The notes below the pieces were generated by a model that ran no database searches, had not been told where the DNA came from, and was given only the letters and a program-made list of their open reading frames with translations. A stretch of DNA of 15,979 bases from Roseburia sp. (lineage in GTDB: Bacteria > Bacillota > Clostridia > Lachnospirales > Lachnospiraceae), in assembly GCA_030844625.1 (NCBI GenBank), contig JAUUNJ010000025.1:1-15979 (forward strand). The letters are read 5' to 3'. Position 1 is the stretch's first letter. Every line of letters begins with the position of its first letter. Shown here in pieces: positions 7,641-14,645 of the stretch. Made by a program: the position numbers and the translations under genes.

Positions 7641-8720
7641 ATGAAGAAAAAATTGCAAGTATTCGTATCTTCCACCTGGACAGATATGATTTTAGAAAGG
7701 CAAGCTGCAGTAGAAGCAATATTGGAAGCAGGTCATATCCCAGCTGGAATGGAATTATTTTCTGCTGACAATAAGAAACAGTTTGAAGTGATAAAAAAAT
7801 GGATACGTGACAGCGATGTTTTTATATTAATCTTGGGTGGTCGATATGGAAGCAGGGAGAATGGAAGTGGGAAAAGTTATATACAAAGAGAATATGAGTA
7901 CGCTAAGCGGATCGGGAAAAAACCAATTGCCATAATACTTAGCGATAAAGGAATTGCAAATAAAATTGCAAAGGGTGACTACGAAATCAGTGGTGCTGAA
8001 TATTTACAAGACGATTATAAAATATTTAAGAGCAATATAAAAAGCAATAAAATGTGCAGCTTCTTCGATGATCTTTCTTCGTTGAAAAATTGTGTAATGA
8101 ATGCCTTGAGGAACTGTGAAGAAAACTCTAACCTCTTAGGTTGGGTAAGAGCTTCGGATGCAATTGGTGATTTTACTTACCCATATGTATTAGAGAACCA
8201 AGAGTTTTGTATGGAATATATCAGTACTACGGTTATAAAATATACCAAAAAATTGTATATTCGAATGCTTGTAGACGGAATTCAGTATTATACGGACCGC
8301 TATTCATGGAACGCAGGTGGAACAATCACAAAATCTCTAAAAAATAAAAATCAGCTTATCGTAGATGAATTTCCTGACGGTGCATTTCAGGCTTATACAG
8401 TAAGGCTTGAGGAAGCATCTCAAAAAGAAAAAATATATATAATAGATGCAGAATTTTTTATTGATGGCTGCAATTACGTGGAACATCAGTATTTAGGATT
8501 AACAAATTCTTTTCCGGTGAGAAACTTAACACTTTGTGTTCGAGTGGCGAATAGTCTTAAATTATTAGAGTGCAAATATAATATGTATGGACATTCTGTT
8601 GATAGGGTTCCGAAAATTTCAAAGGTTATAAAACCAAAATCAGGAATAATTGAGCATACATTCAAAAACTTAGTAATAGGTGAAAGATATAATTTAGAGT
8701 GGAGGGTTGTTAAGAAGTAA
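7641..8720 (+). CDS. DUF4062 (TIR-like) domain protein with unassigned C-terminal domain
   Basis: I chose ATG 7641 because GGGGGAG sits seven bases upstream, giving 359 aa (an in-frame ATG at 7602 has no such site). Residues 4-100 are a DUF4062 domain: KLQVFVSSTWTDMILERQAA, then IPAGMELF, DSDVFILILGGRYGS (57-71) and SYIQREYEYA (79-88). The last holds a Glu where TIR-like folds keep the catalytic one. DUF4062 is predicted to be related to TIR/nucleoside-processing domains and is common at the N-terminus of STAND ATPases. Here no ATPase follows. Residues from about 170 to the end look like a beta-rich domain (GWVRASDAIGDF, YNLEWRVVKK) that may be the sensor. Standing between leader RNA copies and next to CBASS, it is a candidate defence effector. 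The function is inferred. Confidence 0.75.
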   Translation: MKKKLQVFVSSTWTDMILERQAAVEAILEAGHIPAGMELFSADNKKQFEVIKKWIRDSDVFILILGGRYGSRENGSGKSYIQREYEYAKRIGKKPIAIILSDKGIANKIAKGDYEISGAEYLQDDYKIFKSNIKSNKMCSFFDDLSSLKNCVMNALRNCEENSNLLGWVRASDAIGDFTYPYVLENQEFCMEYISTTVIKYTKKLYIRMLVDGIQYYTDRYSWNAGGTITKSLKNKNQLIVDEFPDGAFQAYTVRLEEASQKEKIYIIDAEFFIDGCNYVEHQYLGLTNSFPVRNLTLCVRVANSLKLLECKYNMYGHSVDRVPKISKVIKPKSGIIEHTFKNLVIGERYNLEWRVVKK

Positions 8721-8751
8721 TTTAAATGCCTTTGAGTAATATTAAGGGCTA

Positions 8752-8775
8752 TTGGTACCAGACCTCTGGTACTAA
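8752..8775. repeat. Near-perfect palindrome downstream of the DUF4062 gene
   Basis: TACCAGA-CC-TCTGGTA (8756-8771) extends outward with further pairs to about 10-11 bp. It has no T-tract on the + side, so it is a poor terminator. It could be a protein-binding site or an old element end. Confidence 0.35.
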
Positions 8776-8811
8776 ACTGAAAACGCAAAATGAACAAAAT
8801 ATGACCCAAAA

Positions 8812-8845
8812 GTCGAATGCTTTCAAATTAGCATCTGCATTCGAC
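8812..8845. repeat. Inverted repeat ahead of leader RNA copy 2
   Basis: GTCGAATGC at 8812-8820 and GCATTCGAC at 8837-8845 are exact 9-bp inverted repeats separated by 16 bases. They sit immediately before the leader hairpin at 8855. The pair could be an operator, an element end, or a minus-strand terminator (followed by TTTTGG on that strand). Confidence 0.4.
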
Positions 8846-8854
8846 AAAATAAAG

Positions 8855-8950
8855 CCGTGTGGTTATCCCACACGGTAGCTGCTCTTATAATCACACACCG
8901 CTACGAGGTGAGCAGCAGGCAACGATCTATTATGATTGGCTGAGATGTGA
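8855..8950 (+). promoter_or_regulatory. Candidate structured leader RNA, copy 2 (ahead of CBASS)
   Basis: The architecture is the same as copy 1. The hairpin is CCGTGTGG/CCACACGG (8855-8862 with 8868-8875). P2 is GCTGCTC 8878-8884 with GAGCAGC 8910-8916, and the inner hairpin is CACC 8896-8899 with GGTG 8907-8910. Then come AGGCAAC, the hairpin GATC 8924-8927 with GATT 8934-8937, and GGCTGAGA. The pseudoknot is TCACA 8891-8895 with TGTGA 8946-8950. The CD-NTase start is 123 bases downstream, with a small open frame between. Confidence 0.6.
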
Positions 8951-9081
8951 AGAAGAAATTATGGGGAAGAGAAAAAAGGCGGATTTTCAAGCGTAGAGGT
9001 ATGGAAAAGCTTCCTCTGAAGACTGTTCCTGTGGGCAAGAATGTAAAAACGAGGCGAGGAGGAAAAGAAAATAATGTATGA
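8947..9081 (+). CDS. Possible small basic leader peptide overlapping the CD-NTase start
   Basis: A frame from GTG 8947 (within the 3' strand of the pseudoknot) or from ATG 9001 runs to TGA 9079-9081. It overlaps the CD-NTase ATG at 9074 by eight bases. It would encode 44 or 26 residues rich in Lys/Arg (for example GMEKLPLKTVPVGKN). No good ribosome site precedes either start. The overlap would couple its translation to that of the CD-NTase. Copies 1 and 3 have no equivalent frame, so this may be chance. Confidence 0.25.
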   Translation: MKKKLWGREKRRIFKRRGMEKLPLKTVPVGKNVKTRRGGKENNV

Positions 9082-10441
9082 TCTGTCATCAAAGTTCAAT
9101 ACTTTTTATACATCATATGTTGTTTTGTCACAGGATGAACAGAATAACTTACATAACAAAAAGGATCTTAATGTTCAGCGCCTCAAGGATGGTTTAAAAG
9201 AATATAACATCGAAAATAATACATCATATACTATTGCCGAGACTTGCGTACAGGGGAGCGTGGCAATGTCAACTGTTGTTCAGAATGAGGATGGGGATTA
9301 TGACATTGATGTTGCTGTGGTCTTTGACAAAAGTGTGTTGGGAGATAAGGGAGCACAAGCCACAAGAAATTTAGTGGCAAATGCACTAAAACGAAAAACA
9401 AAACAATTTAACGCTGAGCCAGAAGTAAAAACAAGCTGTGTTAGAATTAAATACGCAGATGGATATCATATTGATTTTGCCGTTTACAGACGGCATTATG
9501 ATTCTGAAAATGAGTGCTGGATTTATGAACACGCAGGTTCGGATTGGTCTGAGAGAGAACTCAAGGGGTTAACCGATTGGTTTAAGTCACAAAATGATGA
9601 TTCAAATGGTAAGTTGAGGAAGATAATTCGGCTATCAAAAATGTTTTGCAGATCGAGAAAATCGTGGAAAAATATGCCGAGTGGATTGCTTCAAACAGTA
9701 CTATGCGATGAAAAATTACAGCAATCATACGAACGGACAGACGAACTGTTTTATTATACGATGCAAGAAATTATAAATCGCCTTGAAACAAGTACATCGG
9801 TTACAGCACCTGTAGATGACGGGCGTAATTTGACACCAAGAAATATCGATCATCAAAGAATGACAAACTGGAAAAACCGCCTAAAAAGCAAACTGGAGGA
9901 TTTGGAAGTCTTATTTAGTGAGGAATGCACAAAGGATGATGCAATTCAAGCATGGTATGGCTTCTTTAACCATGATTACTGGGGCGAGCAGGTGACGGTA
10001 GCAGAAAGCTACGCCGTCGCTTCTGTGTCTAAATCTGTAAGTAGTTTTTTCGATGGAGAACAGTATATCGAAGAAATGTATCCGATGCGATTGGCGTATC
10101 AATGTGATGTATCTTGCAAGGTTTCGGGTGATGGATGGAGACCAAAGCCGATAAGGGAGTTCCTATCGATGTGGCAACATTATTTGCCACATAATTTTGA
10201 AATTCGATGTGAAATGGAGTATACCGATTGTCCATGGCCGTATAAAATACTTTGGAAGGTTAAAAACGTAGGGCCTGAAGCGGAAAGAAAAAATCAAATC
10301 AGAGGCCAAATTGAGGAGCGCGGACGCACTATAGTGGAACATACTTCTTTCTTTGGCAATCACTATATTGAATGCTATATTGTAAAAGATGGCTCGTGTA
10401 TGGCAAGAAAAAGGATTGAGATTCCAATAGCCAGGAGGTGA
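9074..10441 (+). CDS. CBASS CD-NTase (SMODS domain) with C-terminal AGS-C sensor domain
   Basis: This 455-aa protein carries the nucleotidyltransferase core that makes cyclic oligonucleotides on phage infection. It shows GS at 61-62 (VQGSVAMST), DxD at 77-79 (GDYDIDVAVVF) and the third Asp at 134 (GYHIDFAVY). The middle is helical. Residues from about 340 to the end match the AGS-C (adenylyl/guanylyl and SMODS C-terminal sensor) pattern, ending LWKVKNVGPEAE, IRGQIEERG, then FFGNHYIECYIVKDG. ATG 9074 follows AGGAGG (9057-9062). Its stop codon overlaps the ribosome site of the NUDIX effector gene, so the two form one operon. There are no Cap2/Cap3 ubiquitin-like or HORMA genes, so the system is type I. 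The cyclic product cannot be told from sequence. Confidence 0.92.
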   Translation: MYDLSSKFNTFYTSYVVLSQDEQNNLHNKKDLNVQRLKDGLKEYNIENNTSYTIAETCVQGSVAMSTVVQNEDGDYDIDVAVVFDKSVLGDKGAQATRNLVANALKRKTKQFNAEPEVKTSCVRIKYADGYHIDFAVYRRHYDSENECWIYEHAGSDWSERELKGLTDWFKSQNDDSNGKLRKIIRLSKMFCRSRKSWKNMPSGLLQTVLCDEKLQQSYERTDELFYYTMQEIINRLETSTSVTAPVDDGRNLTPRNIDHQRMTNWKNRLKSKLEDLEVLFSEECTKDDAIQAWYGFFNHDYWGEQVTVAESYAVASVSKSVSSFFDGEQYIEEMYPMRLAYQCDVSCKVSGDGWRPKPIREFLSMWQHYLPHNFEIRCEMEYTDCPWPYKILWKVKNVGPEAERKNQIRGQIEERGRTIVEHTSFFGNHYIECYIVKDGSCMARKRIEIPIARR

Positions 10442-10445
10442 TTTT

Positions 10446-11339
10446 GTGAAGATTCTCAAAGTAGTTGTACTTGGAGGATTATCGTTAATCTTGGCAGGAG
10501 TAATAATATTGTTTGAACGCAATAATTGGCCTGCCGGAAGTAGTTTGTCTGGAATAGCAGTTGGTTTTTCGTTGCCTGCTTTTTGGAAATCTCTACAAGA
10601 TCTCACAGACACCACAAATTGGAAAACCTCTCAGAGAAAGTTGAAACGCGGGGACTTTATTAAAAATGATACGCTCGTCCGCATTTCATTTGCCTATCTT
10701 TATAGAATTAAAGTTGGCAACAAGTATTTACTGGTGAAAAACGAACGAGGTACGGAAAAGTATCAGCCAGTCGGAGGCGTATACAAGCTTGCGGGAAATG
10801 AGAAAATTGAGCTAAAGAACCGTTATCAAGTTAAGGATGATGACAAGATTTCAATTGACGAGTCGTCACGAGATGATTATCGTCTCAGAATTGAAAATAA
10901 GTATTTGCGAAAATTTATGAAACGGTTTGATCGTGGAGCAAATCGTGAGCGTATTGATAATCTGAGTCGAGAATTCAAAGAAGAACTGATTGACAAAAAT
11001 ATTGTGAATTGGAACCGTATATTGTATCGCTATTGTGGTAGACATATAACAGAACTTCATTGGGGAGAACATTTTCAATGTTATGAACTTCTCCTTGCTG
11101 ATATCATAGAATTGCTTCCGACACCAGAGCAAGAAAACGATTTGAGAAATTTGATGGGACAGCCTTCGGAAAGCTATCGCTTTGCAACAGCGGAAGAAAT
11201 AATTTCTTTGGGTATTGATACTAATAGTGGGAACTTAAGAGAAACAATCGCTGATCATGCTACAAAGATTATACAAGAAAACGAAGGAAAGCTGATTAAA
11301 AATAAAAGCGTTGGGAAAATATACAGCGTCACCGTCTAG
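10446..11339 (+). CDS. CBASS effector: membrane-anchored SMODS-associated NUDIX protein
   Basis: The 297-aa product starts at GTG 10446, with a perfect AGGAGGTGAT seven bases upstream that overlaps the CD-NTase stop. Residues 3-23 (ILKVVVLGGLSLILAGVIIL) and about 33-47 are hydrophobic helices, so the N-terminus sits in the membrane. The rest is a NUDIX fold, with YQPVGGVY at 106-113 and the helix SREFKEEL at 174-181, corresponding to the REUxEE part of the NUDIX box. The leading Gly-x5-Glu and the trailing Gly of the box are not conserved, so it may bind rather than hydrolyse nucleotides. In the scheme of Burroughs and colleagues this is a SMODS-associated NUDIX. Binding of the cyclic signal would presumably trigger membrane damage. 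Confidence 0.88.
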   Translation: MKILKVVVLGGLSLILAGVIILFERNNWPAGSSLSGIAVGFSLPAFWKSLQDLTDTTNWKTSQRKLKRGDFIKNDTLVRISFAYLYRIKVGNKYLLVKNERGTEKYQPVGGVYKLAGNEKIELKNRYQVKDDDKISIDESSRDDYRLRIENKYLRKFMKRFDRGANRERIDNLSREFKEELIDKNIVNWNRILYRYCGRHITELHWGEHFQCYELLLADIIELLPTPEQENDLRNLMGQPSESYRFATAEEIISLGIDTNSGNLRETIADHATKIIQENEGKLIKNKSVGKIYSVTV

Positions 11340-11381
11340 CCGATTTACAAGTATCTAAAGTGACTGGGAAAGGAGCAACTT

Positions 11382-11412
11382 ATGGACCAAGAGTTATCGA
11401 AAGATGCCGACC
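11382..11412 (+). pseudogene. Orphan gene start fused to the glmS remnant
   Basis: AAAGGAG (11369-11375) lies six bases before ATG 11382, which opens MDQELSKDAD and soon runs out of frame into glmS sequence. It looks like the beginning of a further gene of the CBASS operon or cassette. Its body was deleted at about 11413. Confidence 0.3.
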
Positions 11413-12101
11413 AATCAGAAAGCACTTGTGATCCTTATCAGCCAATCCGGTGAAACCGCCGATACGCTGGTGGCTCTCCGTCTTGCAAAAGAAGAAGGCA
11501 TTATGACACTGGCCTTTGTCAATGTGGTCGGAAGCAGCATTGCCCGTGAAGCGGGCAAGGTGTTCTACACGCTTGCCGGTCCGGAAATCTCTGTTGCTAC
11601 AACAAAGGCATACAGCGCACAGTTGGCAGCAATGTACTGTCTGACCGTTCAGTTTGCAAAGGTCAGAGAAAAAATCACCGAAGAACAGTACAGCTATTAT
11701 ATCTCCGAGCTGCTGACCATCCCGGAAAAGATGCAGAAAACAGCTACATCCACTCCGAGGCCTACGCTGCGGGTGAGCTGAAGCATGGTACCATCAGCCT
11801 GATTGAGCAGGGAACATTGGTCATCGGCGTTCTTACCCAGAGTGAGCTGTACGAAAAAACCATCAGCAACATGCTGGAATGCAAGAGCCGTGGTGCATAC
11901 CTGATGGGCCTGACTACTTACGGAAAGTATGAGACGGAAGATCAGGTGAACTTCACAGTCTATGTGCCGAAGGTGGACGAGCATTTTGTCGGCAGTCTGG
12001 CTGTGATCTCGCTGCAGCTGTTGGGCTACTATGTATCTGTTGCAAAAGGTCTGGACGTAGACAAGCCGAGAAATCTGGCGAAGAGCGTTACTGTAGAGTA
12101 A
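11404..12101 (+). pseudogene. glmS: Glucosamine-6-phosphate synthase, 3' remnant with internal deletion
   Basis: The first piece (to about 11745) covers part of the first SIS domain, including ILISQSGETADTLVALR and AGPEISVATTKAYSAQL. It then jumps, with a frame change, to SYIHSEAYAAGELKHGTISL and continues to the normal C-terminus KPRNLAKSVTVE at 12101. The N-terminal glutaminase domain and half of SIS1 are missing. About 45 residues with the GRG motif and the KLKEI segment (catalytic Glu) are deleted near 11740. The gene is therefore dead, although the remaining codons are well preserved, so the decay is recent. The ATG at 11404 is fortuitous. GC content is higher than in the adjacent CBASS genes. 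A functional glmS must exist elsewhere. Confidence 0.9.
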
Positions 12102-12107
12102 TAGAAT

Positions 12108-12193
12108 TGAGGAAGCTCGGACAGAGCCGGGATTTTGACACCCGGAGAAGAAGTCCATGAGAAACGAATGCCGTGTGGACAAACGAAACCTCA
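12108..12193 (+). ncRNA. Possible multi-stem RNA between glmS and its terminator
   Basis: An outer pairing TGAGG (12108-12112) with CCTCA (12189-12193) encloses three hairpins: GCTC/GAGC (12115-12118, 12124-12127), CCGGG/CCCGG (12127-12131, 12141-12145, sharing one base with the first) and GTCCA/TGGAC (12153-12157, 12176-12180). It resembles a multi-way junction of 86 nt. It is not a tRNA, because it has no GGTTCRA T-loop and no CCA context. No class is recognised and the fold is judged by eye. Confidence 0.3.
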
Positions 12194-12195
12194 GG

Positions 12196-12236
12196 GGGTG
12201 GTGGTTCCTATAACAAGGAGCCGCCACTCTTTTTTT
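12196..12236 (+). terminator. Rho-independent terminator of glmS
   Basis: A 13-bp stem (12196-12208 with 12217-12229, loop TATAACAA) is followed by seven T at 12230-12236. Confidence 0.85.
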
Positions 12237-12256
12237 GTGTGGAAAACGAAGATGTC

Positions 12257-12285
12257 TTGATATTTTTGAAAATCACGGGTATAAT
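12257..12285 (+). promoter_or_regulatory. Promoter of the AbiE operon
   Basis: TTGATA (12257-12262) and TATAAT (12280-12285) are separated by 17 bases, close to the sigma-A consensus, and lie 50 bases before the antitoxin start. Confidence 0.75.
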
Positions 12286-12334
12286 AATAACGGAACAGAA
12301 AATATAAAACACGAAAATGTGAATGGAGGGCAGT

Positions 12335-12973
12335 ATGGAAACATTATATGAGTATCTTTTAGAAAACTACAAACCGAATGAGCCGATTTTCCTTGCTGAG
12401 CTTCAAATTGAAGGTATGAGCCGCGCCAACCTTCGACAACAGATAAAAAAACTCACGGATGCTGGAAAGGTAAAGCGGTTTGATAATGGAGTTTACTTCT
12501 TGCCGAAAAAAACGATTTTCAAATCAGGGTCACAGCTTCCACCAGAAAAAGTGTTGGAATGTAAATATCTAAGAGATAAGGATAAGCGATGCGGCTATGT
12601 GAGTGGTTTGATGTTCTTTAACCAGATGGGGCTGACTACGCAGGTTCCGATGTTATATGAAGTTGTATCAAATAAGGCTACGAATGAATACAGGGAAACA
12701 TCTCTGGCAAAGTCGCGGGTGATCGTTCGTAAGCCGAAAGTGCCAGTGACAGAATCCAATTATAAGGTACTACAATTTCTTGATTTGCTGAAAGATGTAG
12801 ATGTGTACTCCGAAGTTACGGGAAAGCCTTTGCAGGAACGGTTGTACCAATATATGAGTGATGCAAGTTTGAGCCTTTCGGAAATGGAACCGTATTTTTC
12901 TTATTACCCGGATAAGTTGTACAAAAATTTGGTAGAAACGAGGGTGATTTATAATGGCATACTTGCACAGTGA
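12335..12973 (+). CDS. AbiEi-family antitoxin (winged-helix, type IV-like toxin-antitoxin)
   Basis: The 212-aa product starts at ATG 12335, just behind GGAGGG. An in-frame ATG at 12323 lies upstream of that site and has none of its own. The N-terminal ~65 residues form a winged helix (FLAELQIEGMSRANLRQQIK, then GKVKRFDNGVYFLPKK), as in AbiEi/DUF6088 antitoxins, which repress their own promoter. The remainder is the domain that counteracts the toxin. The gene overlaps the toxin gene by 20 bases (12954-12973), giving coupled translation. A strong promoter lies at 12257-12285; an operator is expected there but no clear inverted repeat was found. The pair causes abortive infection or stabilises the island. 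Confidence 0.85.
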   Translation: METLYEYLLENYKPNEPIFLAELQIEGMSRANLRQQIKKLTDAGKVKRFDNGVYFLPKKTIFKSGSQLPPEKVLECKYLRDKDKRCGYVSGLMFFNQMGLTTQVPMLYEVVSNKATNEYRETSLAKSRVIVRKPKVPVTESNYKVLQFLDLLKDVDVYSEVTGKPLQERLYQYMSDASLSLSEMEPYFSYYPDKLYKNLVETRVIYNGILAQ

Positions 12974-13868
12974 TAGAGAACAATTCCGGGATGCGATTGA
13001 CTTGGCCTATGAGCAGACTGGTGTTATGGTACAGGCAATCGAAAAAGATTATTATGTTACGATGTTGCTGCGGCTTTTGGCGCAGAAGATGCCGTATATC
13101 GTTTTTAAGGGTGGCACATCACTGAGCAAGTGTCATAAAGTGATTCGCCGCTTTTCGGAAGATATTGATATTACGATTGATACGTTGCTGTCACAAGGGC
13201 AAAAGAAAAAGATAAAGCAGGCAATCGTGGAGTCGGCAGAAGAACTTGGAATGACGATTGAGAATCTGGACGAAACCAGAAGCCGCCGTGACTATAATCG
13301 TTATGTGATCGCATACGATTCAGTCATTCCAATGGCAAGTGATGCGCTGAAAGCGGCGGTTTTGTTGGAGACGTCTTATACGGCAGTATCCTTTCCGACT
13401 GTTTTATTGCCTGTCCATAGCTACATTGGTGACATGATGGAGCAGGAAGCCCCAGATGTGATTGAAGAATATAATCTAAATCCGTTTGAAATGAAAGTGC
13501 AGGGAATTGATCGAACACTGGCGGACAAGGTTTTTGCAGTTTGCGATTATTACTTGCAGGGAAAAGTTGCAAAGCATTCTCGCCACCTCTATGATATTTA
13601 TAAGTTGCTGCCGCTTGTTCCACAGGATGAGAATTTTAAAGAATTGGTAAAAGAAGTACGAGCAGTTCGCGAACAATCGGTCATTTGTCCATCTGCATTG
13701 CCGGAAGCTGATGTTCCGGAATTACTTGAAAAAATCATAAAGGAAAAAGCATATAAGCAGGATTATGATAGTCTGACAACGCAGCTATTGGAAGAAACCG
13801 TGCCGTATGATACTGTGATAGCTACATTGAAGAAGGTTGCAGAAAGCGGCCTTTTTGAAAACAACTAA
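12954..13868 (+). CDS. AbiEii-family nucleotidyltransferase toxin
   Basis: This 304-aa protein has the DUF1814/AbiEii signature motifs: EKDYYVTMLLRLL (30-42), the nucleotide-binding KGGTSLSK (52-59) and SEDIDI with the metal-binding Asp 70 and Asp 72. Further on are the helical motifs QGIDRTLADKVFAVCDYY and RHLYDIYKLL. AbiEii toxins add nucleotides to tRNA or other RNA and stop growth; the target of this one is not known. ATG 12954 follows AGGGTGAT within the antitoxin gene. The length is normal and all motifs are intact, so it is probably functional. A strong terminator ends the operon. This gene is independent of the CBASS CD-NTase despite the shared NTase fold. Confidence 0.9.
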   Translation: MAYLHSDREQFRDAIDLAYEQTGVMVQAIEKDYYVTMLLRLLAQKMPYIVFKGGTSLSKCHKVIRRFSEDIDITIDTLLSQGQKKKIKQAIVESAEELGMTIENLDETRSRRDYNRYVIAYDSVIPMASDALKAAVLLETSYTAVSFPTVLLPVHSYIGDMMEQEAPDVIEEYNLNPFEMKVQGIDRTLADKVFAVCDYYLQGKVAKHSRHLYDIYKLLPLVPQDENFKELVKEVRAVREQSVICPSALPEADVPELLEKIIKEKAYKQDYDSLTTQLLEETVPYDTVIATLKKVAESGLFENN

Positions 13869-13878
13869 AAAATTGAGA

Positions 13879-13928
13879 AGCCATCCACAGGACTTTCAGA
13901 GAGAAGTCTTGTGGATGGCTCTTTTCTT
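13879..13928 (+). terminator. Rho-independent terminator of the AbiE operon
   Basis: A 17-bp stem (13879-13895 with 13904-13920) is followed by CTTTTCTTG. The long stem may also work against transcripts from the other side. Confidence 0.85.
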
Positions 13929-13999
13929 GTAGCTTCTTAGTAAGCGATTAAATCTTGGGTAGCTTTACTGTCTACGTTTTTAAACTCATAATGATAGTA

Positions 14000-14408
14000 A
14001 ATGAAAAGCCTAATCCCCCAGCTATGCTGGGGAGAATGGAGTAGGCGGAAGCGGTGAGGATAACAAAATAAAGCCTCCTGTGATATGATGAGAATGGTGT
14101 CGCAAGCCAAACTCAAAATCAAAGGAGGCGGTCCAAATGGACAATAAAAGTCTATCACATACTCGCTGGAAATGCCAGTATCATATCGTATTCATTCCTA
14201 AATATAGGAAGAAAGTATTGTATGGAAAGGTACGAGAAGATGTGAGAGAAATAATATCAACTCTATGCAAATATAAAAGTGTAGAAATAATTGCGGGAGC
14301 CGTATGTATCGATCGTGTGCATTTAAGCGTAGCAATTCAACCGAAATTTAGTGATTATTCTGGAGCTCGCCACACCGGACTAGCGGCTCCGCCGCACCGT
14401 AATATTCA
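14000..14408 (+). mobile_element. IS200-type element, internally deleted
   Basis: The left part contains the hairpin CCCCAGC-TAT-GCTGGGG (14016-14032), a hallmark of IS200 left ends. The right end (14366-14408) carries GCGGC-TCC-GCCGC and ends TAATATTCA, shared with 5452-5494. The transposase between them is cut short. The exact left boundary is uncertain. To the right the element interrupts a nucleotidyltransferase gene at 14409. To the left there is no matching 5' half, so a deletion accompanied the insertion. Confidence 0.7.
14016..14032 (+). repeat. IS200 left-end hairpin
   Basis: A 7-bp perfect stem with a three-base loop. Such foldbacks are recognised as single-stranded DNA by TnpA, and on RNA they block read-in. 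Confidence 0.65.
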
Positions 14409-14448
14409 AAAGCGTTCTTTGAGAAAGAAGTCCCGGGCAATCCTTTGA
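14137..14448 (+). pseudogene. IS200 TnpA (Y1 transposase), truncated and catalytically broken
   Basis: ATG 14137 has a strong AAAGGAGG site upstream. The first ~75 residues are typical IS200 TnpA: HTRWKCQYHIVFIPKYRKKV, then YKSVEIIAGAVCIDRVH. The HUH motif normally reads D-H-V-H, but here it is D-R-V-H, so a metal-binding His is lost. After KFSDYSG the frame runs into the right-end hairpin and then foreign DNA to a stop at 14448. The half carrying the catalytic Tyr is therefore missing. The element cannot move itself. Confidence 0.82.
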
Positions 14449-14639
14449 AAGCGGAGTATCTGATTCCTATCTTTATCGGTGAACTGCTGGAGCAGGGAAA
14501 GATGTCTGTGAAGGTTCTGAGGACTAACGACACCTGGTACGGAATGACCTATCATGAGGACGTTGCAGCAGTAAAGGACAGTTTCAAGAAGATGCTGGAG
14601 AACGGCGTGTATAAGGCCGACCTGTTCAGTGATCTGTAA
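14409..14639 (+). pseudogene. Sugar nucleotidyltransferase, C-terminal fragment (paralogue)
   Basis: The last 76 residues (KAFFEKEVPGNPLKAEY ... ADLFSDL) are nearly the same as the end of the intact enzyme at 6663-7565, but with many synonymous changes, so it is an old paralogue and not a fresh copy. The first three quarters are missing, replaced by the IS200. Its stop at 14637-14639 lies six bases before the VanZ-like start. This implies that these two genes once formed an operon. Confidence 0.88.
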
Positions 14640-14645
14640 ACGACG

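Noticed and set aside
11404..11781. A real SIS-domain gene starting at ATG 11404
   Set aside because: There is no ribosome site, the homology begins in the middle of a SIS domain, and the frame breaks at an internal deletion. It is a glmS remnant.
12108..12193. Cloverleaf-like fold as a tRNA, or AAACGAAACC as a hammerhead core
   Set aside because: There is no T-loop GGTTCRA and no standard arm lengths, and no CTGANGA partner for the GAAA segment.
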